Positions 16,903-25,405 of a stretch of 64,000 nt of DNA are shown here, one piece after another (within the stretch, counting starts at the first letter, position 1; each line of letters opens with the position of its first letter). A model generated the notes under the pieces. It made no database searches and was not told where the DNA came from. It saw nothing but the letters and a program-made list of their open reading frames with translations. The position numbers and the translations under genes are program-made. This DNA comes from Bacteriovoracaceae bacterium (lineage in GTDB: Bacteria; Bdellovibrionota; Bacteriovoracia; Bacteriovoracales; Bacteriovoracaceae). The stretch lies in contig JAEUWD010000029.1 in the NCBI GenBank assembly GCA_016786485.1, positions 1 to 64,000 of the forward strand, in the 5' to 3' direction.

Positions 16903-18333
16903 TTATCCAACTGAATTTTCTAATTTCATTTCTATTAATTTCACTGCTTCCACTGAAAATTCAAGTGGCAATGTTTTAAACACTTCTTTACAGAAACCAT
17001 TTACAATTAAGGACACAGCTTTTTCTTTATCCATGCCTCGACTCTCTAAATAGAAGAGCTGATCGGCACTAATTTTTGAGGTTGAAGCTTCATGTTCAAC
17101 TACCGCCGTATTATTTTTTACGTCAATCGTGGGAAAGGTATTCGCGCGACACTTATCGCCAATTAACATCGAATCACATTGAGTATAGTTGCGAGCATTA
17201 TCAGCACTGGCCATGACTTGGACGAGACCGCGATAAACGTTTTGTGATTCTTCCGCTGAAATACCTTTTGAGATAATAGTACTGCGAGTGTTTTTTCCAA
17301 TATGGATCATCTTGGTTCCGGTATCAGCTTGCATTTTATGATTGGTCAGCGCTACCGAATAGAAAGCGCCTTGTGAGTTATTACCTTTCAAAATAACGCT
17401 TGGGTATTTCCAAGTAATAGCAGAGCCAGCTTCAACTTGGGTCCAGCTGATTTTAGCGTTATCACCTTTACAAATTCCACGCTTAGTAACGAAATTAAAA
17501 ATGCCGCCTTTGCCTTCTTTATCGCCTGCATACCAATTTTGCACAGTTGAATATTTTACTTCAGCATCTTTAAGCGCCACGATTTCAACAATCGCTGCAT
17601 GCAGTTGATTTTCATCTCGCTGAGGGGCGGTACAACCTTCCAGGTACCGAACAAAGCTACCTTCATCGGCCACAATCAGTGTTCTTTCAAACTGACCTGT
17701 TTCTTTGGCGTTGATTCTGAAATAGGTCGATAGATCGAGTGGGCAAGTGACACCTTTAGGAATGTAACAAAAAGAGCCATCACTAAAAACAGCTGAGTTT
17801 AAAGCGGCGTAGTAATTATCACTGGCAGGGACCACAGTGCCTAAATATTTTTTTACTAGCTCAGGATATTTTTCAACGGCTTCGGAAATTGAGCAGAAGA
17901 TAACTCCCACTTTTTCCAGATCAGCTTGATGAGTTGTACCAAGCGAAACGCTATCAAATACAGCATCGACGGCAATACCTGAAATTCTTTTTTGTTCGCC
18001 TAGTGGAATGCCTAATTTTTCAAAAGTTTCCAGTAACTCAGGATCAATTTCATCTAGTGAGCCCGCAGTCTTTTTCGCTTTTGGTTTGGCGTAGTAATAG
18101 AGATCTTGGAAATCAATAGGGGGTATTTGACAATATTGCCAAGTCGGGTGAGTCATCGTCAGCCATTTACGATAAGACTTTAAACGAAATTCCAGTAACC
18201 ATTCGGGTTCATTTTTTTTCTGAGAAAGTAGGCGAATGATGTCTTCATTAAGACCTTTCGGGAATTCTTCCGTCTCAACGTCAGTCACGAAACCGTATTT
18301 ATATTCTTGTGCCAACTTTTCTTCAGCTTTCAT
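16903..18333 (-). CDS. sufB: Fe-S assembly scaffold protein SufB
   Basis: SufB is the main scaffold on which Fe-S clusters are assembled from SufS sulfur. At 476 residues it has the usual length. Recognisable blocks are [55 protein letters not shown], the basic [17 protein letters not shown] and the C-terminal [20 protein letters not shown]. The cysteine in EGCTAP is the region known to receive sulfur. It overlaps the end of the rrf2-type gene by 11 bases, so the regulator and scaffold share a transcript. Confidence 0.95.
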   Translation of the reverse strand: MKAEEKLAQEYKYGFVTDVETEEFPKGLNEDIIRLLSQKKNEPEWLLEFRLKSYRKWLTMTHPTWQYCQIPPIDFQDLYYYAKPKAKKTAGSLDEIDPELLETFEKLGIPLGEQKRISGIAVDAVFDSVSLGTTHQADLEKVGVIFCSISEAVEKYPELVKKYLGTVVPASDNYYAALNSAVFSDGSFCYIPKGVTCPLDLSTYFRINAKETGQFERTLIVADEGSFVRYLEGCTAPQRDENQLHAAIVEIVALKDAEVKYSTVQNWYAGDKEGKGGIFNFVTKRGICKGDNAKISWTQVEAGSAITWKYPSVILKGNNSQGAFYSVALTNHKMQADTGTKMIHIGKNTRSTIISKGISAEESQNVYRGLVQVMASADNARNYTQCDSMLIGDKCRANTFPTIDVKNNTAVVEHEASTSKISADQLFYLESRGMDKEKAVSLIVNGFCKEVFKTLPLEFSVEAVKLIEMKLENSVG

Positions 18334-18778
18334 AGCGCACTTCTTCGTTAAGGTTCATAGGAATAGTCAGATGTATCAGTTCATCTTCTTGTAATAATTT
18401 TTTCAAAGTTAAGCCTTTAAAAAAATCCACCAGATAATTATTTAATTTTTTTACAGGGCCAGAAATATTGCAGGATGAGCTCAGCTCACAACTGCCTTCC
18501 ACGCAATCCATGCTCATTTGTTTGCCTTCAATCATATGGGTAAAATCGTGGTAATTGATTTGCTCGAGATCGCAATCCAAAACGTAACCGCCGTTCACTC
18601 CTTGCACTGATGTCAGAATTCCGTTGTGATTCATCGCCTGCAAAACCTTGGCGGTGGTATCAAAGGGTGTATGGAACTGATCACAAATCTCACGTGCGGT
18701 GGTCTTCTCGAAGCCACGAGCAGCTATAAAGCGTAAGGCCATAAGGGCATATTCAGTTTTTCGATTCATTTTGAACAT
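18323..18778 (-). CDS. Rrf2-family Fe-S-sensing transcription regulator (IscR/SufR-like)
   Basis: A 151-residue winged-helix regulator. The N-terminal [14 protein letters not shown] and the recognition region with NGGYVL are standard for Rrf2 proteins. Three cysteines at 92, 97 and 103 sit almost exactly where IscR has its 2Fe-2S ligands (92, 98, 104), so it is likely to bind a cluster and sense Fe-S status; the first gap is one residue shorter. As first gene of the suf operon it very probably controls its own transcript, and a perfect palindrome lies 12 bases before the start codon. No good ribosome site is seen before the ATG at 18778; the ATG at 18769 is an alternative. Confidence 0.88.
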   Translation of the reverse strand: MFKMNRKTEYALMALRFIAARGFEKTTAREICDQFHTPFDTTAKVLQAMNHNGILTSVQGVNGGYVLDCDLEQINYHDFTHMIEGKQMSMDCVEGSCELSSSCNISGPVKKLNNYLVDFFKGLTLKKLLQEDELIHLTIPMNLNEEVRYES

Positions 18779-18790
18779 GCAATATCAATA

Positions 18791-18825
18791 CCTTAAAATA
18801 GGTTAAAAAGTAACCTATTTTAAGG
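18791..18825. promoter_or_regulatory. Perfect 35-bp palindrome, candidate operator of the suf operon
   Basis: Two perfectly complementary 15-base arms, CCTTAAAATAGGTTA (18791-18805) and TAACCTATTTTAAGG (18811-18825), flank the spacer AAAAG. It lies 12 bases upstream of the rrf2-type start codon and 17 bases beyond the stop of the preceding gene at 18843. Read on the minus strand no T-run follows, so a terminator is unlikely. TTAAAAT inside an arm resembles a -10 element, so a bound dimer would block transcription. The sequence does not resemble the E. coli IscR sites I know. Confidence 0.75.
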
Positions 18826-18842
18826 GTTGTTGAACATTTTTC

Positions 18843-19328
18843 TTACTTACTTTGGTAACAAACGTCTTCTGCAATAGTCTTAACGACATAATCATCGCTA
18901 AAGACGGGATTTTTTAAAGTGCCAGTATTAACTCTAGTTCCATTTTGTAAGTAATAAACAGAACTCACGATTTTTTTAATTTTGGTGAAGCTATCGTCAG
19001 TGTAAAACTTTATTTCGATGGGGTGTTTTAAATTGCCATATGAATTGGTTAAGCCGTAGTAAATAATCAGTGGTTGAGCGTCGGACAAATACCAGTTAGC
19101 GTCTGAATCTCTTTCTGATTTATCCACGAAGTATTCAAGTTGCACACCATTTTTCTTGCAAGAACCATTATGAATACTTAGTCTTAAAAACTCACCTCTT
19201 AAAGCTTCTTTATAATCACTGATTTCACTCAGTGATATTTTGTTAGCTTCATCATAAGTAGGTAGTCGCATTTGAGCAAAACTAGCAGAAGCAATAGTCG
19301 ATAGAGTTAAGATTAAAAGTAATTTCAT
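18843..19328 (-). CDS. Exported protein of unknown function (161 aa)
   Basis: The start is the ATG at 19328: it follows GGAGG at the right distance and begins a clear signal peptide (MKLLLILTLS to SASFAQ); the longer reading frame from 19451 is inside the upstream gene. The mature part of about 140 residues has two cysteines (in NGSCKKNG and near the C-terminus in EDVCYQSK) and looks beta-rich. I do not recognise it. It starts 13 bases after the stop of the 156-residue exported protein, so the two probably form an operon. Both are preceded and followed by unrelated genes. Confidence 0.6.
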   Translation of the reverse strand: MKLLLILTLSTIASASFAQMRLPTYDEANKISLSEISDYKEALRGEFLRLSIHNGSCKKNGVQLEYFVDKSERDSDANWYLSDAQPLIIYYGLTNSYGNLKHPIEIKFYTDDSFTKIKKIVSSVYYLQNGTRVNTGTLKNPVFSDDYVVKTIAEDVCYQSK

Positions 19329-19341
19329 GAAACCTCCGTTT

Positions 19342-19812
19342 TTAAAGCAAATGACAGTCGATTCGAACGTTGTAATTTTTATTATTTTGGCCTGATAGCT
19401 TAAGCTCAAATAAGAGAATTCCACTAAATTCATATAAATTTGTGCTTTCAATATTAAAGCTTAAATTTTTGAACGAACACGATTTGAAAACACACTGAGC
19501 AAAACCTCGATGCAGGGAAGCTGTTAAAAATACAATTCTCAAGCCTTCGTCGTTAAGCTCTTCTTCAATTCTATATTTTGGATAGGATAAAGTTTCTGTA
19601 AAAACTTTATCATTAATTTTTAAGTCGACATCAATTTTATCTTTTTTGCTTGGAAAATCTTTAAAATTATCATCAATAAAAAATTCAAGTTTAATCAGCT
19701 GTTCATCATAAAGGCCTTCACAAGCGACTTTATAAGCATTATTGGGCTCTTGCGAAAAGGCGATGGAAGAAAATACCAATGAGTAAGCGAGAAAATTTAT
19801 GATAAAGCGCAC
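19342..19812 (-). CDS. Exported protein of unknown function (156 aa)
   Basis: Signal peptide at residues 1-20 (ending AFSQ), then a polar beta-rich domain with four cysteines: one near the start (KVACEG), two close together (AQCVFKSCSF) and one near the end (RIDCHLL). The even number suggests two disulfides. No family recognised. Upstream, the 192-bp gap to the divergent gene at 20005 holds both promoters. The protein is followed 13 bases later by another small exported protein on the same strand; no sequence likeness between the two is obvious. Confidence 0.6.
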   Translation of the reverse strand: MRFIINFLAYSLVFSSIAFSQEPNNAYKVACEGLYDEQLIKLEFFIDDNFKDFPSKKDKIDVDLKINDKVFTETLSYPKYRIEEELNDEGLRIVFLTASLHRGFAQCVFKSCSFKNLSFNIESTNLYEFSGILLFELKLSGQNNKNYNVRIDCHLL

Positions 19813-20004
19813 ATAACTCCTTTGATTTATTCAAAACATAATTAATGTGAATTCTGCGCTATGTCAATTAGTGAGATAAAGAATACATGCTTAAAGTTTA
19901 AATCATAATAAGTTCTTACATTCAAAAAGGTTCCTCTCCTTGGTTTGCTATATCATCTAAGACCAGCGTAAATTTTAACCACAAACCCGACCAGGAGGAT
20001 ATCC

Positions 20005-20535
20005 ATGAGATTTCTATTTTTCACTTTGGCCGCGCTAACTTGTTTTAATTTATATGCGGATGTTGTCATGCTGGAAAAGAAGAATATTCATATCGGTTCA
20101 CTCAATCAGAGTGTCGGTCAGCCGGGTACGTTAGAGCTTATTGTCGTAAGAAATAGTAAAACTCCAGAAAAGGTAAATTTACAGTTTGGAATTTCAATTT
20201 TCTCAATTGCTTGCGAAAGATACCCTGAGAGCGATATTTACTATCATCATCGAACTGGTGAAATGAGAGAGAGGCCAAGTTGTCATAGTTATAAAGAAAA
20301 GTGGGAACAAGTGCCGGATACGATTCAGTTGAATTTCAAAAAAGCAAAAAAATTAGAGCCTGGTGTGAGTGAAGTTTTTAGCTTGAGGTTAAAACAGAAA
20401 GACAGTAAAAGTGTAAAAATAAGTGCAGAGGTTGATACCTTTGATTCATCAGCTGATTACGAAGTTATGTTCAACTCAACTTATCAACCATCGTTTATGG
20501 TAAAACCAAAATTGAAATTTTTAATTAAAAATTAA
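20005..20535 (+). CDS. Exported protein of unknown function (176 aa)
   Basis: An AGGAGG ribosome site sits 6 bases before the ATG, and residues 1-18 form a signal peptide (ending LYA). The mature domain has a Gly-Ser rich start (IGSLNQSVGQPGTLELIVV) and alternating hydrophobic residues typical of a beta-sandwich; two cysteines (ACERYP and PSCHSY) could pair. No enzyme motif is visible. It stands alone; its stop lies one base from the stop of the convergent argS gene. The beta-sandwich idea is inferred from residue pattern only. Confidence 0.6.
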   Translation: MRFLFFTLAALTCFNLYADVVMLEKKNIHIGSLNQSVGQPGTLELIVVRNSKTPEKVNLQFGISIFSIACERYPESDIYYHHRTGEMRERPSCHSYKEKWEQVPDTIQLNFKKAKKLEPGVSEVFSLRLKQKDSKSVKISAEVDTFDSSADYEVMFNSTYQPSFMVKPKLKFLIKN

Positions 20536-20536
20536 A

Positions 20537-22279
20537 TTACATTCGAGCGGGAGTTTGAATCCCTAGTAGCTCCAAGCCTTTTTGTAGACATAGGGCCACA
20601 GCACTTGAAAGACTCAGGCGAGCTTCTTTGAGTTCTTGACTATCAGCTTTACCAATCGGACAGGCGACATAGAAATTATTAAATAATTTTCCTAGTTCAT
20701 ACAGGTAAGCACAGAGCGTGCTAGTTTTATATTGTTCGGTACTTTGTTCCACCACTGAATGGAAGTTCGAGAGTTTTAAAAGAATTTCGACCTCAATTGG
20801 GTGAGTGAGAAGTTTATTATCGATTTTCTTCTTCATAATGTCGGGGCCATTTTTTTGGATGAGTGATTGTATACGAGCATAAACATATTGGATGTAAGGG
20901 CCCGATTCACCATCAAGCTTTAACCACTCGGCCATATCAAAAACAATTTTTTTAGCTGGATCAATGCGATTCATTCCAAATTTTATTGCGCCTTTCGCGA
21001 CAATCTGAGCGGTGCTTTCAATTTCTTCATCGCTCCACTGACCTTTATACTTATTGAGATAATTGACTTTGATCATCTCAAGCATTTGATCAATCAACGC
21101 TTGCAGTGGCACGATATTACCTTTACGGCTACTCATGGCCCCGTCTGGTAATTCCACGAAATCATATTTTAAGTGAAAACAGTCTTTGGCTTGTGGAAAG
21201 CCCATTTTTTCTAAAATTTTAAAAACTTGTTTGAAGTGAAGCTCTTGGCGTTTATCCACGATATAAATATTCTTTTCAATTTTGAAATCTTGAAATTTAC
21301 GACGGGCCAGTTCAATATCTTTAGTCGCGTATAATCCGGTTCCATCGGTTTTTATTAATAAACAAAAGCCTAATTTTTCAGGGTTAAGATCGGCACCAAT
21401 AGCGCCTTCATCTTTTATAAATAAACCTTTTTCGAAATATTTTTGCACGAGTGAAACAGAAGCTTCATCGACTTCAGATTCCCAATACCATACATCAAAT
21501 TTTACATCCGCCCAGTCGTAAACATCTTGCATAAGTTCCACTGACCATTCGCGAGTTTCTTTCCAGAGGTCGTAATATTCGCCCGACTTTCCATGTAACT
21601 GTTTTAAAATTTTAGTCAGCTCTTCGCGATTTTTAACTTCCGCATCCGTGCCTCGCTGATCTTCCAGTAGATTATTACCTTTAGTATAAAGTGTTCCCAG
21701 CCACGCACCTTTGCGTTCTTTTGGAGGTGTCTCTTTATTGTGAAATTTTAAATACCATAAACACTTGGCCACATGGGTGCCCACGTCACCTGGGAAAGTC
21801 GTTGCAACGATTTCGTAACCGCAATAACGGTGGAAACGAATCAAAGCATCACCTAAGCACAGATTTCGCATATGTCCCACGTGGAGCTCTTTGTGGGTAT
21901 TGGGTTGCGAATACTCAATCATGGTTTTAGGGGTATTTTGGGTCAGCTTTTGTTTGAAGAAGGACTTATCATTCATTCCGGGCAGGATCATTTCTGCTAG
22001 GGACTCACCTTTTAAGAAGAAATTGAGATAGGGGCCAGCCGCGACGGCCTTTTCAATCAAAGGATGCGAGGGGATTTTGGTTGCTAGATCTTGGGCGATT
22101 TGAGGGGGTCCTTTTTTAAGTTCCTTGGCCAATTGGAAGCAACCGAATGCGATATGTCCCATTTGCAAATCAGGTGGAGTAACGAGAGCATTATAAACAG
22201 CTTGGAGTTCCTGACCAGTCTGCTCCGCGATGCAGGTGGCGAGAGTTTTTTTTACTAAATTATGCAGCAGAAACGCCAT
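20537..22279 (-). CDS. argS: Arginine-tRNA ligase
   Basis: A class I aminoacyl-tRNA synthetase of 580 residues that charges tRNA-Arg. The N-terminal tRNA-contact domain runs to about residue 110. The HIGH motif is HVGH at residues 133-136 inside the ArgRS-typical ELHVGHMRNL. The second signature is the degenerate AMSSRKGN, as usual in this enzyme. The C-terminal helical anticodon-binding domain (about 455-580) ends LLGIQTPARM, matching the usual VLGIxAPxxM ending. It is a normal full-length essential gene. The stop is one base from that of the convergent exported-protein gene. Confidence 0.95.
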   Translation of the reverse strand: MAFLLHNLVKKTLATCIAEQTGQELQAVYNALVTPPDLQMGHIAFGCFQLAKELKKGPPQIAQDLATKIPSHPLIEKAVAAGPYLNFFLKGESLAEMILPGMNDKSFFKQKLTQNTPKTMIEYSQPNTHKELHVGHMRNLCLGDALIRFHRYCGYEIVATTFPGDVGTHVAKCLWYLKFHNKETPPKERKGAWLGTLYTKGNNLLEDQRGTDAEVKNREELTKILKQLHGKSGEYYDLWKETREWSVELMQDVYDWADVKFDVWYWESEVDEASVSLVQKYFEKGLFIKDEGAIGADLNPEKLGFCLLIKTDGTGLYATKDIELARRKFQDFKIEKNIYIVDKRQELHFKQVFKILEKMGFPQAKDCFHLKYDFVELPDGAMSSRKGNIVPLQALIDQMLEMIKVNYLNKYKGQWSDEEIESTAQIVAKGAIKFGMNRIDPAKKIVFDMAEWLKLDGESGPYIQYVYARIQSLIQKNGPDIMKKKIDNKLLTHPIEVEILLKLSNFHSVVEQSTEQYKTSTLCAYLYELGKLFNNFYVACPIGKADSQELKEARLSLSSAVALCLQKGLELLGIQTPARM

Positions 22280-22337
22280 TTAAATTGTCCTCACTAAGTC
22301 CGATAAGTAGTTACTACTATAACGGAGTTTGTATTAA

Positions 22338-22667
22338 ATGTGGATGATCTTTTTATTAGTGGGTATGGTTCACGCTGAACGATATTACACCGGTGATGTC
22401 ATCTCGGATAGCTATGTGGAAGGTGAATACTTAATGTATGACTGCCGCGAAGGTCACTGGGTGTGTGCCACTGAATCAAATTCTTTATTTTGTCAGGAAC
22501 AAATTAAACAAATGGATGACTTTGCGAACTTCATGCCGTGTTGGAGTTTTAAAAAGCATGCTGATATTTACCAATGTATGAGTGAGCAGCAGCGACTAAC
22601 GAATGAAGCGATTCGACCAACTTTTTGTTATAAAGAATGGCCACGTTGGTATTTGACGAAATTCTAA
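22338..22667 (+). CDS. Small cysteine-rich exported protein (109 aa)
   Basis: A short signal peptide (residues 1-13, ending VHA) is followed by a 96-residue mature protein with six cysteines at 36, 43, 52, 68, 80 and 97 and many aromatic residues. Six cysteines in so small a chain point to three disulfides and a compact secreted or periplasmic protein. I do not recognise the family. ACGGAG precedes the start. Its TAA shares bases with the TAG of the convergent gene (CTAA at 22664-22667). Confidence 0.55.
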   Translation: MWMIFLLVGMVHAERYYTGDVISDSYVEGEYLMYDCREGHWVCATESNSLFCQEQIKQMDDFANFMPCWSFKKHADIYQCMSEQQRLTNEAIRPTFCYKEWPRWYLTKF

Positions 22668-23266
22668 AATTGCGAAACTCGAAAGATTTTTTCCATTCCC
22701 ACTTGAAGTAGCGTTTTCGTGAAAGCTTCGATGACAATATTGGGGAATTTAGTCGATTTACCTTTCCAGTAAGCTTTAATTAAATAAAGACAGCGATCTT
22801 GATAATTTTCAATATAGATATTTCCCTTGAGCCCCTTAAAAAAACCGTTATCAAAGATAAAAGGGTAAACGCCTGGCCCTCTTAGCCGTGGTAGCTTGAA
22901 TTCTAAAACCATTTTCACTGGTAGTAGTGAGTGTTCCAGTGCCAAATGGACCTGTTCGGTTTTTTCGTGATAGGAACTTTCCGAGACGTAGTCGATAAAA
23001 TCCTTATATTTTTCATAAAGAGAAATCTTTCGTAAGCTTCGTTCGCAACTTTTAGTGTGTAAACCCGTGACAAAAGTATCTAAGTCTTGCCAGTCTTCTT
23101 TGTCATTGTCGCGCACCGTTGCATCTGCAACAACTCGGTCTTTTAGGATGTCAGAATAAACCTCAGACGATAAACTTTGTTTATCTTTATAAAATTTTTC
23201 GAAATTTTCATTGGCCAAAGCTTGAACAAATGAAAATACTACAAAACAAAGTAAGAACTTTTTCAT
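22664..23266 (-). CDS. Exported protein of unknown function (200 aa)
   Basis: The first 18 residues (MKKFLLCFV...ALA) are a signal peptide. The mature domain of about 180 residues alternates helices and strands; the later part (LPRLRGPGVYPF, GLKGNIYIENY, then a long amphipathic helix ending VGMEKIFRVSQF) has the order of a START/SRPBCC-like lipid-binding fold, but this is a weak impression. Two cysteines in the mature part. No operon partner on its side; the divergent neighbour is the topoisomerase operon, 117 bases away. Confidence 0.55.
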   Translation of the reverse strand: MKKFLLCFVVFSFVQALANENFEKFYKDKQSLSSEVYSDILKDRVVADATVRDNDKEDWQDLDTFVTGLHTKSCERSLRKISLYEKYKDFIDYVSESSYHEKTEQVHLALEHSLLPVKMVLEFKLPRLRGPGVYPFIFDNGFFKGLKGNIYIENYQDRCLYLIKAYWKGKSTKFPNIVIEAFTKTLLQVGMEKIFRVSQF

Positions 23267-23383
23267 TCATTTAGTTTAAGCTGGACTGGACGCATAACGC
23301 AAGATGACTTTTCATGGGCGTGCTTCCTCATTAACCTAAAAGATGAGCATTTCATTCATTTATTGTTGGTAAAGGACGTTGAT

Positions 23384-25396
23384 ATGGCCGATGCAGATCA
23401 AAAAAAACGTGGACAGAAAGTTAAGGAAGCTGAAATTGAAAGTAAAGATCAGCGCTGGCACTCTCGTCACCGCGTTTCTCTCGTTTTTGGAAGTAATGAT
23501 ATAGAGGATCTTGAAACATACGTTTATACCAAAAGTGGTATCGAATTTAAGACCGTTAAATTTCACCAAGCTAAAAGTAAAGCGATTGAAGAAATCTTAG
23601 ATAATTGTATTGATGAATTTTATCGCGGACACGTGACACGTATTGATACGACTCTGGCCAAAGACGGTAAAACGGTAACAGTTAAAGATAACGGAATTGG
23701 TTTTGCTTTGGATAAAATTCAAGTCGTTTATACTGAGTTCCGTACCGGATCAAAATTCAAAGATGAAGAATTAGATGAAAAAGGTTTTTTACACCGAACA
23801 CTAGGTCAAAATGGCCTCGGAGCGTCGGCGACCTGTTTAACTTCGGATCTATTTCGTGCCACGGTTAAGCATTATAATACCAAAAAAGAACAGACCTATA
23901 CTTTTATCGATGGAGCACTTCAAGTTGAGAAATCAAAAGTGAAAAGCTTTACGGGAGAATCAGGTGTTACGGTTGAAATCGTGCTGTCCAATGAAGTTTA
24001 TAAAGATAACATCATTAATGAAGAATTATTGCGTAAAAGAATTATCGACCTGGCCTTTAATAACCCAGGTTTAACTTTCACTTTCAATGGTGAGAAGTAC
24101 CTTTTCAAAAAAGGGTTGTTTGAACTTTCTGAAAGAATAAATGCTAAAAGCGCACAGCTTTTAGGTGAAGATCATTTTGTTTTTAAAGGAACGAACGATA
24201 AAGGCAAAAATTATAAATCACGTTATGACCTGATCGTTGCACTTAATATTGATATGCGTTCGGAAGAGCGCGAGCGCATGATTTCTTTCGTGAACTCAAC
24301 TCCGACTTACGATGGTGGTTTCCACCACGATCGTATTAAGCGACTTTATATCAATCATATTAAAGATCGCCTTGAGAGAATGTGTAAAAAAGAGAAACTG
24401 ACTTTGGTTGATAATGATATTCTAGCGGGGGTTACGTTTACGATTGGTATTATTATGCCAAATCCTCGTTTCGAATCGCAAACAAAACGTAAGTTAGTAC
24501 GTGATGTGGAGCTTGAGAAGGCGATTGAAGAATTCATGGAAAAATCCATGAAAACCTTTGCTAAAAATAATGAAAAATACTTTGAACTCGTAATTGAACG
24601 TGCACGCGCTCGTGTTCGTTTCAGTGAACTTAAAGATGCGCATAAATTAGGGAAGAAACAACGTCGCGAACGAGTTGAGAAACTACTTGATGCCAATGAG
24701 CGCCGCGATCGTTCGAACTGTACCCTCTTTATTTGTGAAGGGGATTCAGCGATTGGTGGTCTTCGTTCGGCACGTAATAAGCTTTCACAGGGCGGAATTG
24801 CGCTGAAAGGTAAACCGATGAATGTTTCTCAGGCTTCAATCAAAGAAGTTATCGAGAATCAAGAGTTTTTAGATATTATGTCGTCAATTGGTTTAGTTAT
24901 TGGTCAAACTTCAGACCCGGCCAATATGCGATATTCGAAAATTGTTTTCTTGTCTGACTCAGATGTGGACGGTGGACATATTAATACGCTTTTAACGAAT
25001 TTCTTCTATACTTACTGGCCGGAACTTTTTGAACGTGGCTCAATTCAATATGCCAAAGCGCCGTTGTTTGAAGTTATCACGAATAAAGGAACCATATATT
25101 GTGAAACTCCAGGAGAGTTAGAAAGTCTAAAAAAGAAAAAAGAAGTCCAGATTAAAGAAATTCAAAGAAATAAAGGGCTAGGAGAGATGTCTCCTGAAGC
25201 TTTCAAATATGTTTTAAGTCGTGAAGAGTACACGAAGATCACGGCCAAGAATGTAGGAGAAGCGAAGAAAATGTTGGAAATTTGTTTTGGAACAGATACT
25301 CAGTTGCGTAAAGATTTATTGATTGATGAAGAAAAGAAAACTGAGAGCAAAAGCAAACCAGCAAAAAATGAACGTCGAGCACCGAAGAAAAAGTAG
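23384..25396 (+). CDS. Type IIA DNA topoisomerase, ATPase/TOPRIM subunit (GyrB/ParE-type, T4 gp39/eukaryote-like)
   Basis: This 670-residue subunit carries the GHKL ATPase (ILDNCIDEF, VKDNGIGFAL, GQNGLGASA), the transducer (VNSTPTYDGGFHH and NPRFESQTKRKL) and the TOPRIM domain (EGDSA with Glu452; SDSDVDGG with Asp525, 527 and 529). It lacks the GyrB/ParE opening EGLEPVRKRPGMYI. Instead the NPxF-x-SQTK loop, GGxxLxGKxxN and WPELFExGxI stretches resemble T-even phage gp39 and eukaryotic topoisomerase II as I remember them. ATG 23384 was chosen over TTG 23363 because AAAGGA precedes it. It is 9 bases from the partner subunit gene. With that partner it should pass one DNA duplex through another, using ATP. 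Confidence 0.85.
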   Translation: MADADQKKRGQKVKEAEIESKDQRWHSRHRVSLVFGSNDIEDLETYVYTKSGIEFKTVKFHQAKSKAIEEILDNCIDEFYRGHVTRIDTTLAKDGKTVTVKDNGIGFALDKIQVVYTEFRTGSKFKDEELDEKGFLHRTLGQNGLGASATCLTSDLFRATVKHYNTKKEQTYTFIDGALQVEKSKVKSFTGESGVTVEIVLSNEVYKDNIINEELLRKRIIDLAFNNPGLTFTFNGEKYLFKKGLFELSERINAKSAQLLGEDHFVFKGTNDKGKNYKSRYDLIVALNIDMRSEERERMISFVNSTPTYDGGFHHDRIKRLYINHIKDRLERMCKKEKLTLVDNDILAGVTFTIGIIMPNPRFESQTKRKLVRDVELEKAIEEFMEKSMKTFAKNNEKYFELVIERARARVRFSELKDAHKLGKKQRRERVEKLLDANERRDRSNCTLFICEGDSAIGGLRSARNKLSQGGIALKGKPMNVSQASIKEVIENQEFLDIMSSIGLVIGQTSDPANMRYSKIVFLSDSDVDGGHINTLLTNFFYTYWPELFERGSIQYAKAPLFEVITNKGTIYCETPGELESLKKKKEVQIKEIQRNKGLGEMSPEAFKYVLSREEYTKITAKNVGEAKKMLEICFGTDTQLRKDLLIDEEKKTESKSKPAKNERRAPKKK

Positions 25397-25405
25397 AGGC
25401 ATTTC

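Noticed and set aside
23363-23383. TTG start for the topoisomerase ATPase subunit
   Set aside because: ATG at 23384 has AAAGGA at the right distance and the upstream residues add no known motif.
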